From positions 23,890,317 through 23,954,316 of the forward strand of contig NC_087261.1 of NCBI RefSeq assembly GCF_037042905.1: 64,000 nt of DNA, read 5' to 3'. A model generated the notes under the pieces. That model saw nothing but the letters and a program-made list of their open reading frames with translations, had not been told where the DNA came from and made no database searches. The DNA comes from Lytechinus pictus. Taxonomy: Eukaryota > Echinodermata > Echinoidea > Temnopleuroida > Toxopneustidae. This document shows, piece after piece, positions 56,601-59,989 of this stretch. Position 1 is the stretch's first letter; each line of letters opens with the position of its first letter. The translations under genes and the position numbers were made by a program.

Positions 56601-56995
56601 CTTGTTATTCTTCTTTCGCTTTAAATTTTATGTTGTTGCTTCTTGCAGAATTCCTTACCGGCGCTGACCATGTTCCCGTCGGTGGCTTCGTTCCCTTTCC
56701 GATCCGGCGCTTGAACAACCTTGCTGACAAATATAGAAACCCTGTCCATCCTGACAAGTACCCAGAGCCTGGCCAGCTGATGCCCGAGGTCATGACGTGC
56801 AGGGGATTCCTATCCATGGATCTACCCGAGTACGAGTCCGAAGAGGACTTGCGTTTCCGACTCAAGTTGGCTATTCAGACATCCGGGTTCCACCGGGAGG
56901 GACAGCACGCATCCTCAGCCACCACCCCTTATTCGCCAATGCTGCGGCATGTTATGCGCGTTGGCGCACAGCTCATGATGGGTGGAAGGCGATAG
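8737..56995 (+). CDS. HECT-type E3 ubiquitin-protein ligase (multi-exon gene)
   Basis: HECT ligases accept ubiquitin from an E2 on a catalytic Cys and pass it to a substrate Lys. Exons at 13294, 15088, 20501, 21434, 23470, 40525, 41290, 46549, 51888, 52442, 54023, 54417, 55930 and 56649 have AG/GT borders and join without a stop into about 801 residues. The last ~355 residues are a HECT domain: the FDVDRDNIVQSAI start, IDLGGPSKDFF, the N-lobe FALSIYNEAV and SPDHPVI-like PYVPDHPVIKIFW, FLTGADHVPVGG, and C-lobe PEVMTC with the active Cys. The N-terminal part has three copies of a two-exon helical module that I do not recognise. The HECT subfamily is not assignable by eye. The true start is uncertain: the candidate exon at 8737 does not join in phase. 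Introns are 0.2-17 kb and full of transposons. Confidence 0.9.
8865..10660 (+). other. Intron, no feature beyond simple repeats
   Basis: AT-rich. Trinucleotide-like ATT/ATC patches lie at 9160-9260. ORFs at 9575-9793 (+) and 9811-10592 (-) have no recognisable domain. The exon needed to fix the phase after 8864 was not found here by eye. Confidence 0.4.
10661..10720. repeat. Perfect 24-bp inverted repeat, 12-nt loop
   Basis: GACTATTGTGATAGTTAAGT+ATGA at 10661-10684 is followed by its exact complement at 10697-10720. It would form a very stable hairpin in DNA or in the intron RNA. It lies 100 bp before a long (AT)n tract (10824-10887). Confidence 0.85.
10824..10887. repeat. (AT)n microsatellite
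   Basis: An uninterrupted dinucleotide run of about 32 units in the intron. Confidence 0.95.
11261..11891. mobile_element. TIR element with internal tandem repeats
   Basis: It begins ATATGCTTTTCACA and ends TGTGAAAAGCATAT, followed inward on both sides by TTTCCTTAACCCC / GGGGTTAAGGAAA. Inside are repeats of CTTAACCCCATACTATC (11285-11400) and about ten units of TTATTACATTTGTGGG (11618-11812), then a C-run. A non-autonomous DNA transposon without coding capacity. Confidence 0.7.
11618..11812. repeat. TTACATTTGTGGG tandem repeats
   Basis: Units of about 17-27 bp sharing ATTACATTTGTGGG, all in one orientation, within the TIR element. Confidence 0.85.
11892..13293 (+). other. Intron with simple repeats
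   Basis: (AAT)n at 12377-12410, ATT/ATC-rich tracts at 12970-13140, a short (TA)n near 12672-12692 and a C-run at 12910. No exon with consensus sites and matching phase was found. Confidence 0.5.
13294..13501 (+). CDS. HECT gene exon A1
   Basis: Acceptor ...AATCAG; starts phase 0 (VAGIVYQTL), ends phase 1 after FQDI+G at donor GTGGGC. 208 nt. Predicted amphipathic helices, many Leu/Val. It is the first of three A exons that end in F-x-x-I-E across the splice. An alternative acceptor at 13260 is also in phase 0 and would add 11 residues. Confidence 0.8.
13502..15087 (+). other. Intron; contains LINE/SINE tail at 14358-14460
   Basis: Mostly AT-rich unique DNA. At 14358-14415 the minus strand reads AAAGCGCTTAATAAG then (AAT)n, preceded by GCGCTTTGTCATTTTTG. 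This is the hallmark 3' tail shared by CR1/L2-like LINEs and their SINEs elsewhere in this window. Confidence 0.55.
15088..15221 (+). CDS. HECT gene exon B1
   Basis: 134 nt, acceptor TTGTCTAG, donor GTAAGT. Starts with two bases completing Glu, ends phase 0 (SIIAIK). Contains VVNFLHGGIARLRNRG, the B-module signature shared with B2 (same length) and B3. Confidence 0.88.
15546..15608. repeat. (TA)n microsatellite
   Basis: About 31 uninterrupted TA units, directly abutting the left end of the next element. Confidence 0.95.
15613..17798. mobile_element. Non-coding element with GGCGGATCCAG termini and iterated GC palindromes
   Basis: Left end GGCGGATCCAGGGGGG and right end CTGGATCCGCCCCTG are inverted, and (TA)n flanks both sides. 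The interior carries a degenerate unit of roughly 120-150 bp whose marker is CTCGCGCTTCGCGCTCGCAT, at least eight times (e.g. near 15832, 16871, 17002, 17115, 17221, 17580). No transposase ORF. The opposite-orientation version of the unit appears at 44.05-44.72 kb and 57.8-58.1 kb. Confidence 0.6.
18025..18180. repeat. AT-rich trinucleotide-like tract
   Basis: Interrupted ATA/AAT/ATC repeats. Confidence 0.8.
18261..18292. repeat. 15-bp palindrome, 2-nt spacer
   Basis: CCAGGGAAGTGTTAT-CT-ATAACACTTCCCTGG. Same arms as the palindrome at 18856. No TSD is recognisable here. Confidence 0.9.
18856..18879. mobile_element. 24-bp palindromic insertion with 9-bp TSD
   Basis: CAGGGAAGTG-TTATAACACTTCCC lies between two copies of TGCATCGAC (18847-18855 and 18880-18888) inside the LINE RT remnant. 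Removing insert plus one TSD copy restores a plausible RT reading (IDKGILKHSK). Insert plus TSD is 33 bp, i.e. 11 codons, so the insertion itself keeps frame. Confidence 0.6.
19231..19857. mobile_element. TIR element, 0.63 kb (copy 1)
   Basis: Left end CCGGGGAGGGGGCACTT then GGCGAGTGGATACTATGCGC. The right end is its inverted diverged counterpart (GCGCATGGTATACACTCGTC ... CCCCCGG). Interior contains TTGTTAAGGG / GTTTAGGG repeats and a poly-A run (19292-19320). A second copy in inverted orientation begins at 57366. Confidence 0.65.
19900..20500 (+). other. Intron, no feature seen
   Basis: Unique AT-rich sequence ending in a pyrimidine-rich tract before exon A2. Confidence 0.5.
20501..20693 (+). 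CDS. HECT gene exon A2
   Basis: 193 nt, acceptor CATCCCCCAG, starts phase 0 (VENFIETL), ends phase 1 in FREI+G at donor GTAACG. Helical, Leu-rich (GGLLRFLQEVIKLKDPSNP). The tail KDPSNPIFREI matches the tails of A1 and A3. Confidence 0.85.
20945..21347. mobile_element. Foldback MITE of TTCGTAATTCCGAAGG repeats
   Basis: The left half is direct repeats of GGTTCGTTAATCCGAAAACG-like units. The right half is the same units inverted (CGTTTTCGGACTAACGAACC). The ends are TTCGTAATTCCGAA and TTCGGAATTACGAA. The whole element can fold on itself. It ends only 87 bp upstream of exon B2. Confidence 0.8.
21434..21567 (+). CDS. HECT gene exon B2
   Basis: 134 nt, exactly the length of B1. Acceptor ACTCACGTAG, donor GTAAGA. 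Phase 1 in, phase 0 out (EGILRE). Contains IVLDFLHGAIWGFLNNG, closely parallel to B1. Confidence 0.9.
21631..21767. mobile_element. Hairpin MITE, ~137 bp
   Basis: AAATGATGCATGGGTT, GTGGGTCAGTAGGAACTGTG and TGCAC...GGTAACTTTGGCAT are all followed by inverted counterparts around a short TGGTTTAGACCA centre. It is almost entirely stem. Confidence 0.8.
21768..23469 (+). other. Intron, dispersed repeats only
   Basis: Poly-A/C run at 22711-22760. A segment near 23100-23180 (GACGACACTGCTG, then GACAAAGGCGGTTTTGCCA) resembles 62760-62830, so it is an interspersed repeat. An ATA/AAT tract lies at 23370-23420. No coding region recognised. Confidence 0.5.
23470..23686 (+). CDS. HECT gene exon A3
   Basis: 217 nt, acceptor AATACTCAG, starts phase 0 (MQKARDAIETSW), ends phase 1 in FQPI+G at donor GTACAT. 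Same end pattern (KKSPNLSFQPI) as A1 and A2. The internal ATG is not needed as a start, because A and B exons before it join in phase. Confidence 0.85.
24729..24882 (+). repeat. DIRS left inverted terminal repeat
   Basis: ATCAATAACTGGGATATATT, TTTGCTAGTTCATTACG, AAGTACACAATTTTCCTGCG and ATCATCGCGCAATTGGGCG each have a reverse-complement counterpart at the right side (39657-39760 and 33418-33460). Confidence 0.85.
24883..25993 (+). other. DIRS 5' leader
   Basis: Pyrimidine-rich, with many T-runs and TTCTT blocks and a C-run at 25925. No ORF of note. Lies between the left terminal repeat and the first gag ATG. Confidence 0.6.
25994..26599 (+). pseudogene. DIRS gag-like ORF, 5' part
   Basis: ATG at 25994 begins an acidic Ser/Glu-rich protein (MSLSDSSLEELEMAAEEV). 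A triplicated segment with GGGTGGAACCGTGG (26125, 26160, 26203) shifts the frame. The reading then continues as a Pro/Ser/Arg-rich tract (PTPPRLPDPP, SRKRQRSPTPSDS) until the composite element interrupts it at 26600. Confidence 0.6.
26600..27035. repeat. Composite element, left unit
   Basis: 436 bp with GTGTCACG...CGTGGCAC ends. On the minus strand 26753-26947 reads as a 64-codon ORF (LELFFDWRKNWGYFSV) that is kept open, with one in-frame 3-bp indel, in the right unit. Confidence 0.75.
27036..28014. other. Composite element, middle filler
   Basis: 979 bp of AT-rich sequence with a (GA)n patch at 27480-27500. No ORF or known motif recognised. Confidence 0.55.
28015..28873. repeat. Composite element, right unit (split by SINE)
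   Basis: Direct copy of the left unit, about 90% similar by eye, interrupted at 28377-28765 by a SINE flanked by CCATATT. The corresponding minus-strand ORF is at 28182-28373. Confidence 0.75.
28377..28765 (-). mobile_element. tRNA-derived SINE with 7-bp TSD
   Basis: Read on the minus strand it starts with a tRNA-like head: box A TTGGCTCAGTCGGTAACG near 28755-28738 and box B GGGTTCGAATCC at 28710-28699, the right spacing for a Pol III internal promoter. It ends in (AAT)n at 28377-28387. CCATATT flanks it (28370-28376 and 28766-28772). The body of ~300 bp is not recognised as a named family. Confidence 0.85.
28874..30395 (+). pseudogene. DIRS gag-like ORF, 3' part
   Basis: Continues the gag-like protein after the insertion, with frame changes near the C-run at 29312 and near 29530. 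Recognisable stretches are DAIEILHSYLPHIYSANEP, the Leu/Ala-rich RLTAFLGTLLGLRAQSSEL and a basic Pro/Ser/Arg tail (SRGVRGRGSLQGSGQ) that may bind nucleic acid. A stop at 30027 breaks the frame. Confidence 0.6.
30390..31300 (+). pseudogene. DIRS reverse transcriptase
   Basis: RT of the DIRS/Ty3-related type: FVFPKRSGKLRMILNMK (finger), SRDLRDAYFHIPIHP (motif A Asp), RYRAIPFGLRPAPRVFTRV (motif B) and YLDDWLL with the catalytic YxDD at 30940-30951. A one-base frameshift lies near 30700 (the 5' part ends at stop 30721; the 3' part reads in the frame of 30388). All key catalytic residues remain visible. Confidence 0.85.
31300..31910 (+). pseudogene. DIRS RNase H domain
   Basis: The frame starting GAA at 31429 reads ELTTDASLTGWGGHCAG, the RNase H first Asp motif. 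HINVLEMRAVINSLQHF with the catalytic Glu follows, then IRTNIKSVAAYINRQ. The usual third Asp (D-N/T in the DNxxA position) reads N here. After a stop the reading continues as VPIASYIPGSDNLIANFLS, typical of the retroelement RNase H end. Confidence 0.7.
31911..33153 (+). pseudogene. DIRS tyrosine recombinase
   Basis: The linker AWLLLVAPNWPRRCWFP (~31990) is followed by a phage-integrase-like SAM-type N-domain (RFSDWCTARYVDP, 32280) and the catalytic half. Catalytic residues visible: Arg in SGQRRSS (~32640), H-x-x-R in AHDTRSIATSWA (33013-33024), FW, and the nucleophile Tyr in TSFYL (codon 33121). A stop at 32472 and a frameshift near 32750 break it. Such a recombinase inserts the circular DNA copy without the TSD made by integrases. 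Confidence 0.85.
33261..33360 (+). repeat. DIRS internal complementary region
   Basis: The left half (CTAGCAAATCAAATGAGTAT... GTTATTGAT) is complementary to the left terminus at 24729-24765. The right half (AATACTTACCATGATTTTC ... ATACTCATTTGA) is complementary to the right terminus at 39742-39801. This head-to-head join of both end sequences is the ICR used as a template to complete and circularise DIRS cDNA. Confidence 0.85.
33418..33460 (+). repeat. DIRS right terminal repeat, inner part
   Basis: GAGGAAATGG...CAATTGCGCGATGATCTTGG is the complement of 24839-24882. The repeat is cut at GGATAGTGC and resumes at 39650. Confidence 0.85.
33761..36440 (+). CDS. Possible four-exon small gene (67 residues)
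   Basis: Exons 33761-33780, 35288-35384, 35786-35814 and 36383-36440 have donors GTGAGT, GTATAA, GTGATT and pyrimidine-rich acceptors ending CAG, TAG, CAG. They join in phase (2, 0, 2) from ATG to TAG. The predicted peptide has a basic start (MNLRTLR, LKNKKNSR) and a hydrophobic segment, IWFKMMIISACIILQILIQ, at about residues 21-39, which could be a membrane anchor or signal-anchor. An A-rich tract follows the stop (36487-36515). No homology is recognised. It could be chance, or the end of a longer transcript. Confidence 0.3.
34140..34960. repeat. AGATCT/CTAGATCTAG-dense tract
   Basis: About eleven AGATCT hexamers and many overlapping CTAGATCTAG and TAGGCCTA palindromes in 820 bp, far above chance. 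Degenerate, not a strict tandem repeat. Confidence 0.7.
36965..37275. repeat. Tandem repeat, ~110-bp unit
   Basis: CAGGTGAAAGGGGCACAGAA and related forms recur near 36984, 37111 and 37217, each followed by a G-run and GGGGGCA. Non-coding. Confidence 0.7.
37655..38475. repeat. Two tandem ~415-bp units
   Basis: GTTTAGTTGCAAAAGGGGTT starts both copies (37659 and 38077). Both contain ATTGCAATATTCTTATG and end with a CCCCTTTTGAAA-type segment. The short motif CCCCTTTTG(C/A)A recurs several times per unit in both orientations. Confidence 0.8.
38911..39649. repeat. Duplicated 146-bp end of insertion
   Basis: The segment GCTGATGTGCGTATTGTC ... GGCGGTAGCTTCGGGGGC occurs at about 38910-39052 and 39506-39648, nearly identical, and the second copy abuts the TSD. 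The intervening 450 bp are unique. Confidence 0.85.
39650..39801 (+). repeat. DIRS right terminal repeat, outer part
   Basis: Complement of 24741-24848 (shared CGCGCGCGCAGGAAAATTGT), followed by the right terminus ATCATGGTAAGTATTTTCAT, which pairs with the ICR. Confidence 0.85.
39940..40085 (-). mobile_element. SINE fragment (family of 63367-63650)
   Basis: GTGGATTAATTTCTTG, GAAGGAAA, CCCATGACCC, TTTGTTTCAAGGGC and TCAGAACCA align with the 63.5-63.65 kb SINE in the same orientation. The tRNA-like head (B box) is decayed. Confidence 0.65.
40525..40670 (+). CDS. HECT gene exon B3
   Basis: 146 nt, acceptor TTCCCTCAAG, phase 1 in, phase 0 out (VLRILNE), weak donor GTTTGT. VNVFHDTLEWFVNSGNG follows the B-module pattern, 4 residues longer than B1 and B2. 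It joins A3 in phase across 16.8 kb, showing that the gene frame survived the DIRS insertion. Confidence 0.82.
41290..41412 (+). CDS. HECT gene linker exon
   Basis: 123 nt, 41 codons, phase 0 to 0. The acceptor AAAAG has a poor polypyrimidine tract; donor GTAAGA. Reads INEKYGYPVSRRLFW ... LVLDIMLYAISIETQQK. Possibly a reduced B-like helix. Confidence is lower because of the weak acceptor. Confidence 0.65.
41413..42460 (+). other. Intron, simple repeats
   Basis: A (CT)n/(TG)n patch at 41500-41560 and C-runs at 41490 and 41710. Otherwise unique, no gene seen. Confidence 0.5.
42463..43230. mobile_element. Long-armed palindromic DNA element, ~0.77 kb
   Basis: Left AAAGGCCCCCTCACATTTAA and right TTAAGTGTGAGGGGGCCTTT. 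The inversion continues through ATATGCCTTGC, GAAATTTCCCGACGAATTG, GAATTCGCATC and CATAGTCCCTCATCGCGC, so both arms are about 350 bp. No transposase; a foldback-type MITE. Confidence 0.8.
43576..43884. mobile_element. MITE family GGCCCGTATTCTGA, copy 1
   Basis: About 309 bp, ends GGCCCGTATTCTGA / TCAGAATACG, subterminal inverted TAAACTCAGG...TTTAAAG. The last GCC is replaced by a C-run. Same family as 53429 and 62106. Confidence 0.8.
44050..44720. repeat. GCGAGCGCGAAGCGCGAGC repeat units
   Basis: Five degenerate units of about 110-160 bp, each marked by TGCGAGCGCGAAGCGCGAG followed by A-rich sequence and GACC(G/T)(A/G)AAA. Inverse orientation of the units at 15.8-17.6 kb. Confidence 0.75.
45190..46080. 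repeat. Satellite-like array (~140-197 bp units) with DR1 motifs
   Basis: Five diverged units share ATCAAGTAT, GTTTCAGGTCACATGACCAA, GGTCAAAGGTCATTTAGG and CATAACT. Two units contain a perfect AGGTCA-N-AGGTCA (45552-45564 and 45715-45727). No coding region. Confidence 0.85.
46549..46788 (+). CDS. HECT gene exon: linker and HECT start
   Basis: 240 nt, 80 codons, acceptor TTTTTTCATAG, donor GTAACA, phase 0 to 0. A charged linker (ERHIGKADEENRVRREAP) leads into the HECT N-lobe: LQFDVDRDNIVQSAI, VVNFRRESAIDLGGPSK. The D-x-GG turn is the conserved HECT entry motif. Confidence 0.92.
46850..48115. mobile_element. Nested inverted-repeat elements (CAATTTGT and TGGTCTAAT families)
   Basis: GCACCAATTGTCG and AATTTTGACACC at 46900-46960 reappear inverted at 48030-48085, making an outer element. 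Inside, 47290-47930 is a second foldback whose left part carries TTGGTCTA and whose right part carries TTAGACCAAAT/TGGTCTAAT in alternating orientation. Also (GT)n at 47195-47222 and T/G runs at 47245-47278. Confidence 0.6.
48137..48197. repeat. Poly-T run, 61 nt
   Basis: An uninterrupted T homopolymer; could be the poly-A tail of a minus-strand retrocopy, but nothing recognisable precedes it on that strand. Assembly length is uncertain. Confidence 0.9.
48333..50450. mobile_element. 2.1-kb non-coding TIR element (AAAAAAGTAAGTCCCCCC)
   Basis: Left CACAACAAAAAAAGTAAGTC-CCCCC and right complement (GGGGGGACTTACTTTTTTTG), both embedded in TA repeats. The interior has a degenerate ~110-200 bp iteration marked by CA(T/C)GG(T)TGA(G/A)T(G/A)A(G)CAC near 48500, 48677, 48797, 48965, 49105, 49505 and 49683. 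No transposase. Hosts a younger MITE at 49921-50081. Confidence 0.7.
49921..50081. mobile_element. MITE, 161 bp, TIR CAGGGGCCGCGGAA, TSD CAATA
   Basis: Ends CAGGGGCCGCGGAA / TTCCGCGGCCCCTG (one base variable inside), G- and C-runs internally, and CAATA on both sides (49916-49920 and 50082-50086). Confidence 0.8.
50604..51702. mobile_element. Tc1/mariner-type element, split by LINE fragment
   Basis: Termini CAGTTGAGGCCAGAAGTTTA and TAAACTTTTCGCCTCAACTG, flanked by TA on both sides, resemble the CAGTTGAAGTC...GTTTACATACA end of Sleeping-Beauty-like Tc1 elements. No transposase. About 500 bp of the interior is a LINE 3' fragment. Confidence 0.8.
50885..51390 (+). pseudogene. LINE (CR1/L2-like) 3' fragment
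   Basis: Open frame 50891-51247 reads the C-terminal thumb and tail of a non-LTR RT: HWLPLFQRIQFKVCLYVYK, LNQLAPEYLNN, FAVAAAKTWNVIPLS, FKSSLKTYLF. The 3' end is (ATT)n at 51361-51387. 5'-truncated, as usual for LINE insertions. Confidence 0.85.
51888..51989 (+). CDS. HECT gene exon (N-lobe)
   Basis: 102 nt, acceptor TTCCTGTAG, donor GTAATG, phase 0 to 0. DFFHHLFSALLDSGMSMFR continues the conserved REFF-x2-L-F helix after the GG turn. Confidence 0.92.
52442..52563 (+). CDS. HECT gene exon (N-lobe core)
   Basis: 122 nt, acceptor TTCGTTGCAG, donor GTAAGT, ends phase 2. DTLEKIGLLFALSIYNEAVT and VPFPEQLYEKLL correspond to the HECT F-G-x-L-I-A-x-A-I-Y-N and F-P-x2-L-Y-K-x-L-L blocks. Confidence 0.93.
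53355..53910. mobile_element. Element with CAGTGGCGGATCC ends, hosting a MITE
   Basis: CAGTGGCGGATCCTGGAGG at 53355 and CCTGGATCAGCCCCTG at 53895 are inverted partners. The younger GGCCCGTATTCTGA MITE sits inside at 53429-53739, and (CTTT)n occurs at 53808-53830. Confidence 0.5.
53429..53739. mobile_element. MITE family GGCCCGTATTCTGA, copy 2
   Basis: 311 bp with intact ends GGCCCGTATTCTGAAGTCGG and its complement. AAT on both sides may be the TSD. Closely similar to copy 1. Confidence 0.85.
54023..54181 (+). CDS. HECT gene exon (E2-binding subdomain)
   Basis: 159 nt, acceptor TTTTATCCGCAG, donor GTGAGT, phase 2 in and out. DLEKMDQDFVKQLHGL and LELDFSDLRPNGETIDV match the HECT L-x4-P-x-L-y-x-sL ... 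LdLtF block. Confidence 0.92.
54417..54594 (+). CDS. HECT gene exon (N-lobe end)
   Basis: 178 nt, acceptor CATGACTGTAG, donor GTAAGG, ends phase 0. EEYINEMVNKRL, FAKGFNRI, LLRSIFKAEDLRDVV and LDWNAFKF match the HECT Y-v-x4-r, q-x2-af-x-GF, F-x2-eL-e-x2-l and dW blocks. Confidence 0.93.
55397..55689. mobile_element. MITE, 293 bp, TSD TAGATT
   Basis: Ends TGGCTTGTGTCAT / ATGGCACAAGCCA, subterminal GGGTAATCGCGTTGGGTCG inverted at the right, flanked by TAGATT (55391-55396 and 55690-55695). Lies in the intron before the 55930 exon. Confidence 0.85.
55930..56032 (+). CDS. HECT gene exon (lobe hinge)
   Basis: 103 nt, acceptor ATAAATTAG, donor GTAAGA, phase 0 to 1. YVPDHPVIKIFWKVFDELEE and KRQFL are the conserved HECT yt-x5-pvi-x-wFW-x2-v and FLqF-x-tG region, completed in the next exon. 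Confidence 0.93.
56649..56995 (+). CDS. HECT gene last exon (C-lobe, catalytic Cys)
   Basis: Acceptor TTGCTTCTTGCAG, phase 1 in, stop TAG at 56993. KFLTGADHVPVGG, then the C-lobe LMPEVMTCRGFLSMDLPEY with the catalytic Cys codon at 56798-56800, then LRFRLKLAIQTSGF. HECT proteins usually stop within a few residues of this GF; here about 34 more residues (HREGQHASSATT ... AQLMMGGRR) follow. The GF at the expected position shows the fold is complete, so the tail is an extension and not a frameshift inside the lobe. Confidence 0.93.
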
Positions 56996-57338
56996 TCCTG
57001 GCCTCGGGTTGTCCATTTGTACAAGTGTAGTGTGTAATCAAAACTCGAAAGTGTCCAATAGCTGGTCCCGGAATCGCGTCCCGAAAATCTGGACGGTTAC
57101 GGCTCATATCCAAGCCAAGCGAACCACAATCCACTGACCAGAGTAATACAATGATTTAAAACACTAAGTATGGACTGATGGATGTCTATCACCGATCTTC
57201 GTATTCTCGTTGGCACCTAGGCCTAATTTATAGACCTGCAACACAGGGATATGGCGTGAAATGAATGTACTGTTACCACCGTGTGGGTAAGAGGAACATG
57301 CACGATATTTTAGATGATACGATGCCCGTACGTGCACA

Positions 57339-57344
57339 AATAAA
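57339..57344 (+). promoter_or_regulatory. Polyadenylation signal AATAAA
   Basis: Canonical hexamer about 345 nt after the HECT stop codon, the first one downstream on this strand. Defines a short 3' UTR if used. Confidence 0.55.
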
Positions 57345-57365
57345 TATGTCAAGTAGAGTTTAATA

Positions 57366-57720
57366 CCCGGGGGGGGGGGGGCACTTTTATTGACGAGTGG
57401 ATACCATGCACGACCATGGGGTTTTGAAAAGCACCCTAAACAAGTATTTTCCATATTCTGAAAATAAGTTCCTTAACAGGTATTGACGTGTGAAACCCTA
57501 ACCTAAACAAGTATTGGAAACAAAACGATGCTCTCGGCAAGCATTTCTTGAATTGACCCCCTAAACAAGTACAGCCTTATTAATTGTTATGTCATGGACG
57601 TCGGTTGTCGGTTTTACCTTTACCTACATCATCCCACACCTCGTACAAATCGTACTCTAAATACGTAGTGTTGACTGTTTGGGCAAAAAGTAAATCCTTT
57701 ATAAAACATTTTTTCCCCTC
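57366..57720. mobile_element. TIR element copy 2 (family of 19231-19857), inverted
   Basis: G-run then GGCACTTTTATTGACGAGTG and GGATACCATGC, ACCCTAAACAAGTATTTTCC, and TACGTAGTGTTGACTGTT match the complement of 19500-19850. The other end is not evident. Confidence 0.65.
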
Positions 57721-57759
57721 ACAAATTCAAGTTAAGTAAGAGAAAAAAGTGCAAATGGA

Positions 57760-59220
57760 ATTAGAAATGATATTTACAATAGTGCATAAAAGAAAGTTCA
57801 TGTCAATTTTTCAAAAAATTCGGGTCGCATCACGCTCGCATTATTGATATAGTCTTTAAAAATACCTAGTCTTGTAGAAATAAAGCTAACAGCTCACATT
57901 ATGTAAATAAGTGAAGAAAATACAAAAGAAATGAGAATTTGATTTTTAAAGAGTGTATAACAGGGTTACAACCATGAAAGCCGATAAGAGCCCTGAAAAT
58001 GACTAATTTTTAGATCATTTTTTTTCTCAAAAATTTGAGCTTGCGCTTCGCACTCGAATTGTTGATACAATAATTTACAAGTTTTAATCTTGTATACAAT
58101 AAAGTTATAAATTATGATTAAGACTTCGGTCTTATAAGAACTACCCCCCCCCCCTCCACTGACAGATGTGGGTTTCGGAGGCCATGAATCCGCAAGAAAG
58201 TTTCACGACCAAGAAAGGATAAAATAAAGAAATGAAAGGGGAAAGGGTGAAATAAGATCTTTTAAAGATATATTTTAAAATATGTCAAAATCTATCATAA
58301 ATTAGATTTTGTATTAAGTATTCATTTCATTCATTTATTCACACCTTTGTCCTTTTTTATCTTTTCTCTGTGTCTTTATCTCTCCTTTTCTTGCCTTCCT
58401 TGTTGTGTTCTCTTTCTTTCGGCAACTCATTATTCAGCCTCCTATTTTCTATAGTGTTTTAATACATGTACATATATTTCGTATGAATATAATTATCATT
58501 GAATAATATATCTAATTTAACAATCGTAATTCAAAGAATTATAAATGTATAAATACAATTATATCGATTTGTCTTCTATCGTTTTAAAGTAAACTTCATG
58601 TTATAAGATATGATGGCTGTCATGTGCAGACGTGTGGCTTATTGAATAAAAAAAAATACTATTACTATTATTAGGCCTACTACTTGTATTTGTGCTGTCC
58701 AATTGTCCCGAATTCGATTGACTCCACATTCGGAAAACCAAGCGGCAACTCGCGGAACATCTTTTTACATTTTCTCTTTCATTCAGCATCTTTTTTATTT
58801 ATTTTTGTATATTTTTCCCTTTTTTGTAGTATTGCCTCTTCTTCTAATATATTATTATTATTATCATTATTATTAGTAGTAGTATGCCACCTTATGGGTG
58901 TGCATTTAAATCTTGCTGCTACCCGTCCACATCAAGCATTTTGGCTTCTGCTTTAGTGATTTTGATGATCAGTCAGTTTTGTAATTCCTTGAACAAGCAT
59001 GACAAATATCTATGCCCGAAGCCCCGAACTATCGGAAAAGGGGTTAATTTTATTATTAATAATAACCAATACTTTTCTAAACTGATTGATCAAAATGTCA
59101 GAACTACGTTTAAAACAATTTTTGGTCTCGTTTTCTATGGAATAGGAAAGTTAACATAGTACTTCCTTTCTTATTTAATATCAATTTACAATAAACAACG
59201 GTTTTCTAAAATACCATTGT
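57760..59220. other. Intergenic with GC-palindrome repeat units
   Basis: CTCGCATTATTGATATAG (57834) and TGCGCTTCGCACTCG (58033) belong to the same unit family as 15.8-17.6 kb. The rest is AT-rich, no gene recognised. Confidence 0.5.
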
Positions 59221-59234
59221 ATTATTATTGTTTA

Positions 59235-59460
59235 TAATAATAAACTCATTTCAATCTCCTACCCCCCGTCTTTGGAACAAACTCCCTCCATCTCTTCGAA
59301 ACCTCTCTTCTCTTGACCTCTTCAAAAAACATCTCAAAACACACTTATATAACCATAAACCTTCACTTGTCTATGCAATCAACAGCGCTTTGTATCCTCT
59401 GGAAAAAGCGCTATATAAATCCAATTATTATTATTAGTAGTATTATTACATCGTATTTTA
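59235..59460 (+). pseudogene. LINE (CR1/L2-like) 3' tail
   Basis: Reads PRLWNKLPPSLRNLSSLDLF and FKKHLKTHLYNH, the extreme C-terminus of a CR1/L2-type RT. The 3' UTR GCGCTTTGTATCCTCTGGAA ... GCGCTATATAAATCC and (ATT)n follow. 5'-truncated. Confidence 0.85.
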
Positions 59461-59989
59461 CATTTTAATCGTGCATTGATTAGTGGATTTCGCTTACATT
59501 TTTTTTCATGATTTTGATATCATAATGATTACTATAAATAGTTCACAACTGCAATCTGGTCCTTTGGGAAAGGAATTTAACTTTTTTTTTAAGAACTGTC
59601 AAATTGATTAATTTTGATTAATTTCCTTGCGTCCACTATCTGTTACATGTAAATTGTTTCCAACTTAACAGAAACTTCTTCCGCCGTGGAGGGATATTTG
59701 ACTTGCTATTGAGTTGGATTATTAAAAGGTCTAGCGCCATCACATGTTTTGTCCACTGGACGTAAACGAGAGAAGTCCTATATTCTTCATATCACCGTCG
59801 ATGGAAACAGTATTATCTGTTTTTTAAAAATAATATTTAAATAAAATATTGAAGACGACGTGTTGATACTTTGTGTTCTGTCATCAACGCTCGTCGACGC
59901 TCAACCCAGGGCATATACGCTGTCCCAGACCTCGCTGACATGATATGTTGACGTCCTTGTAGATCATTTAAGGTCATATTAAGTCTACC

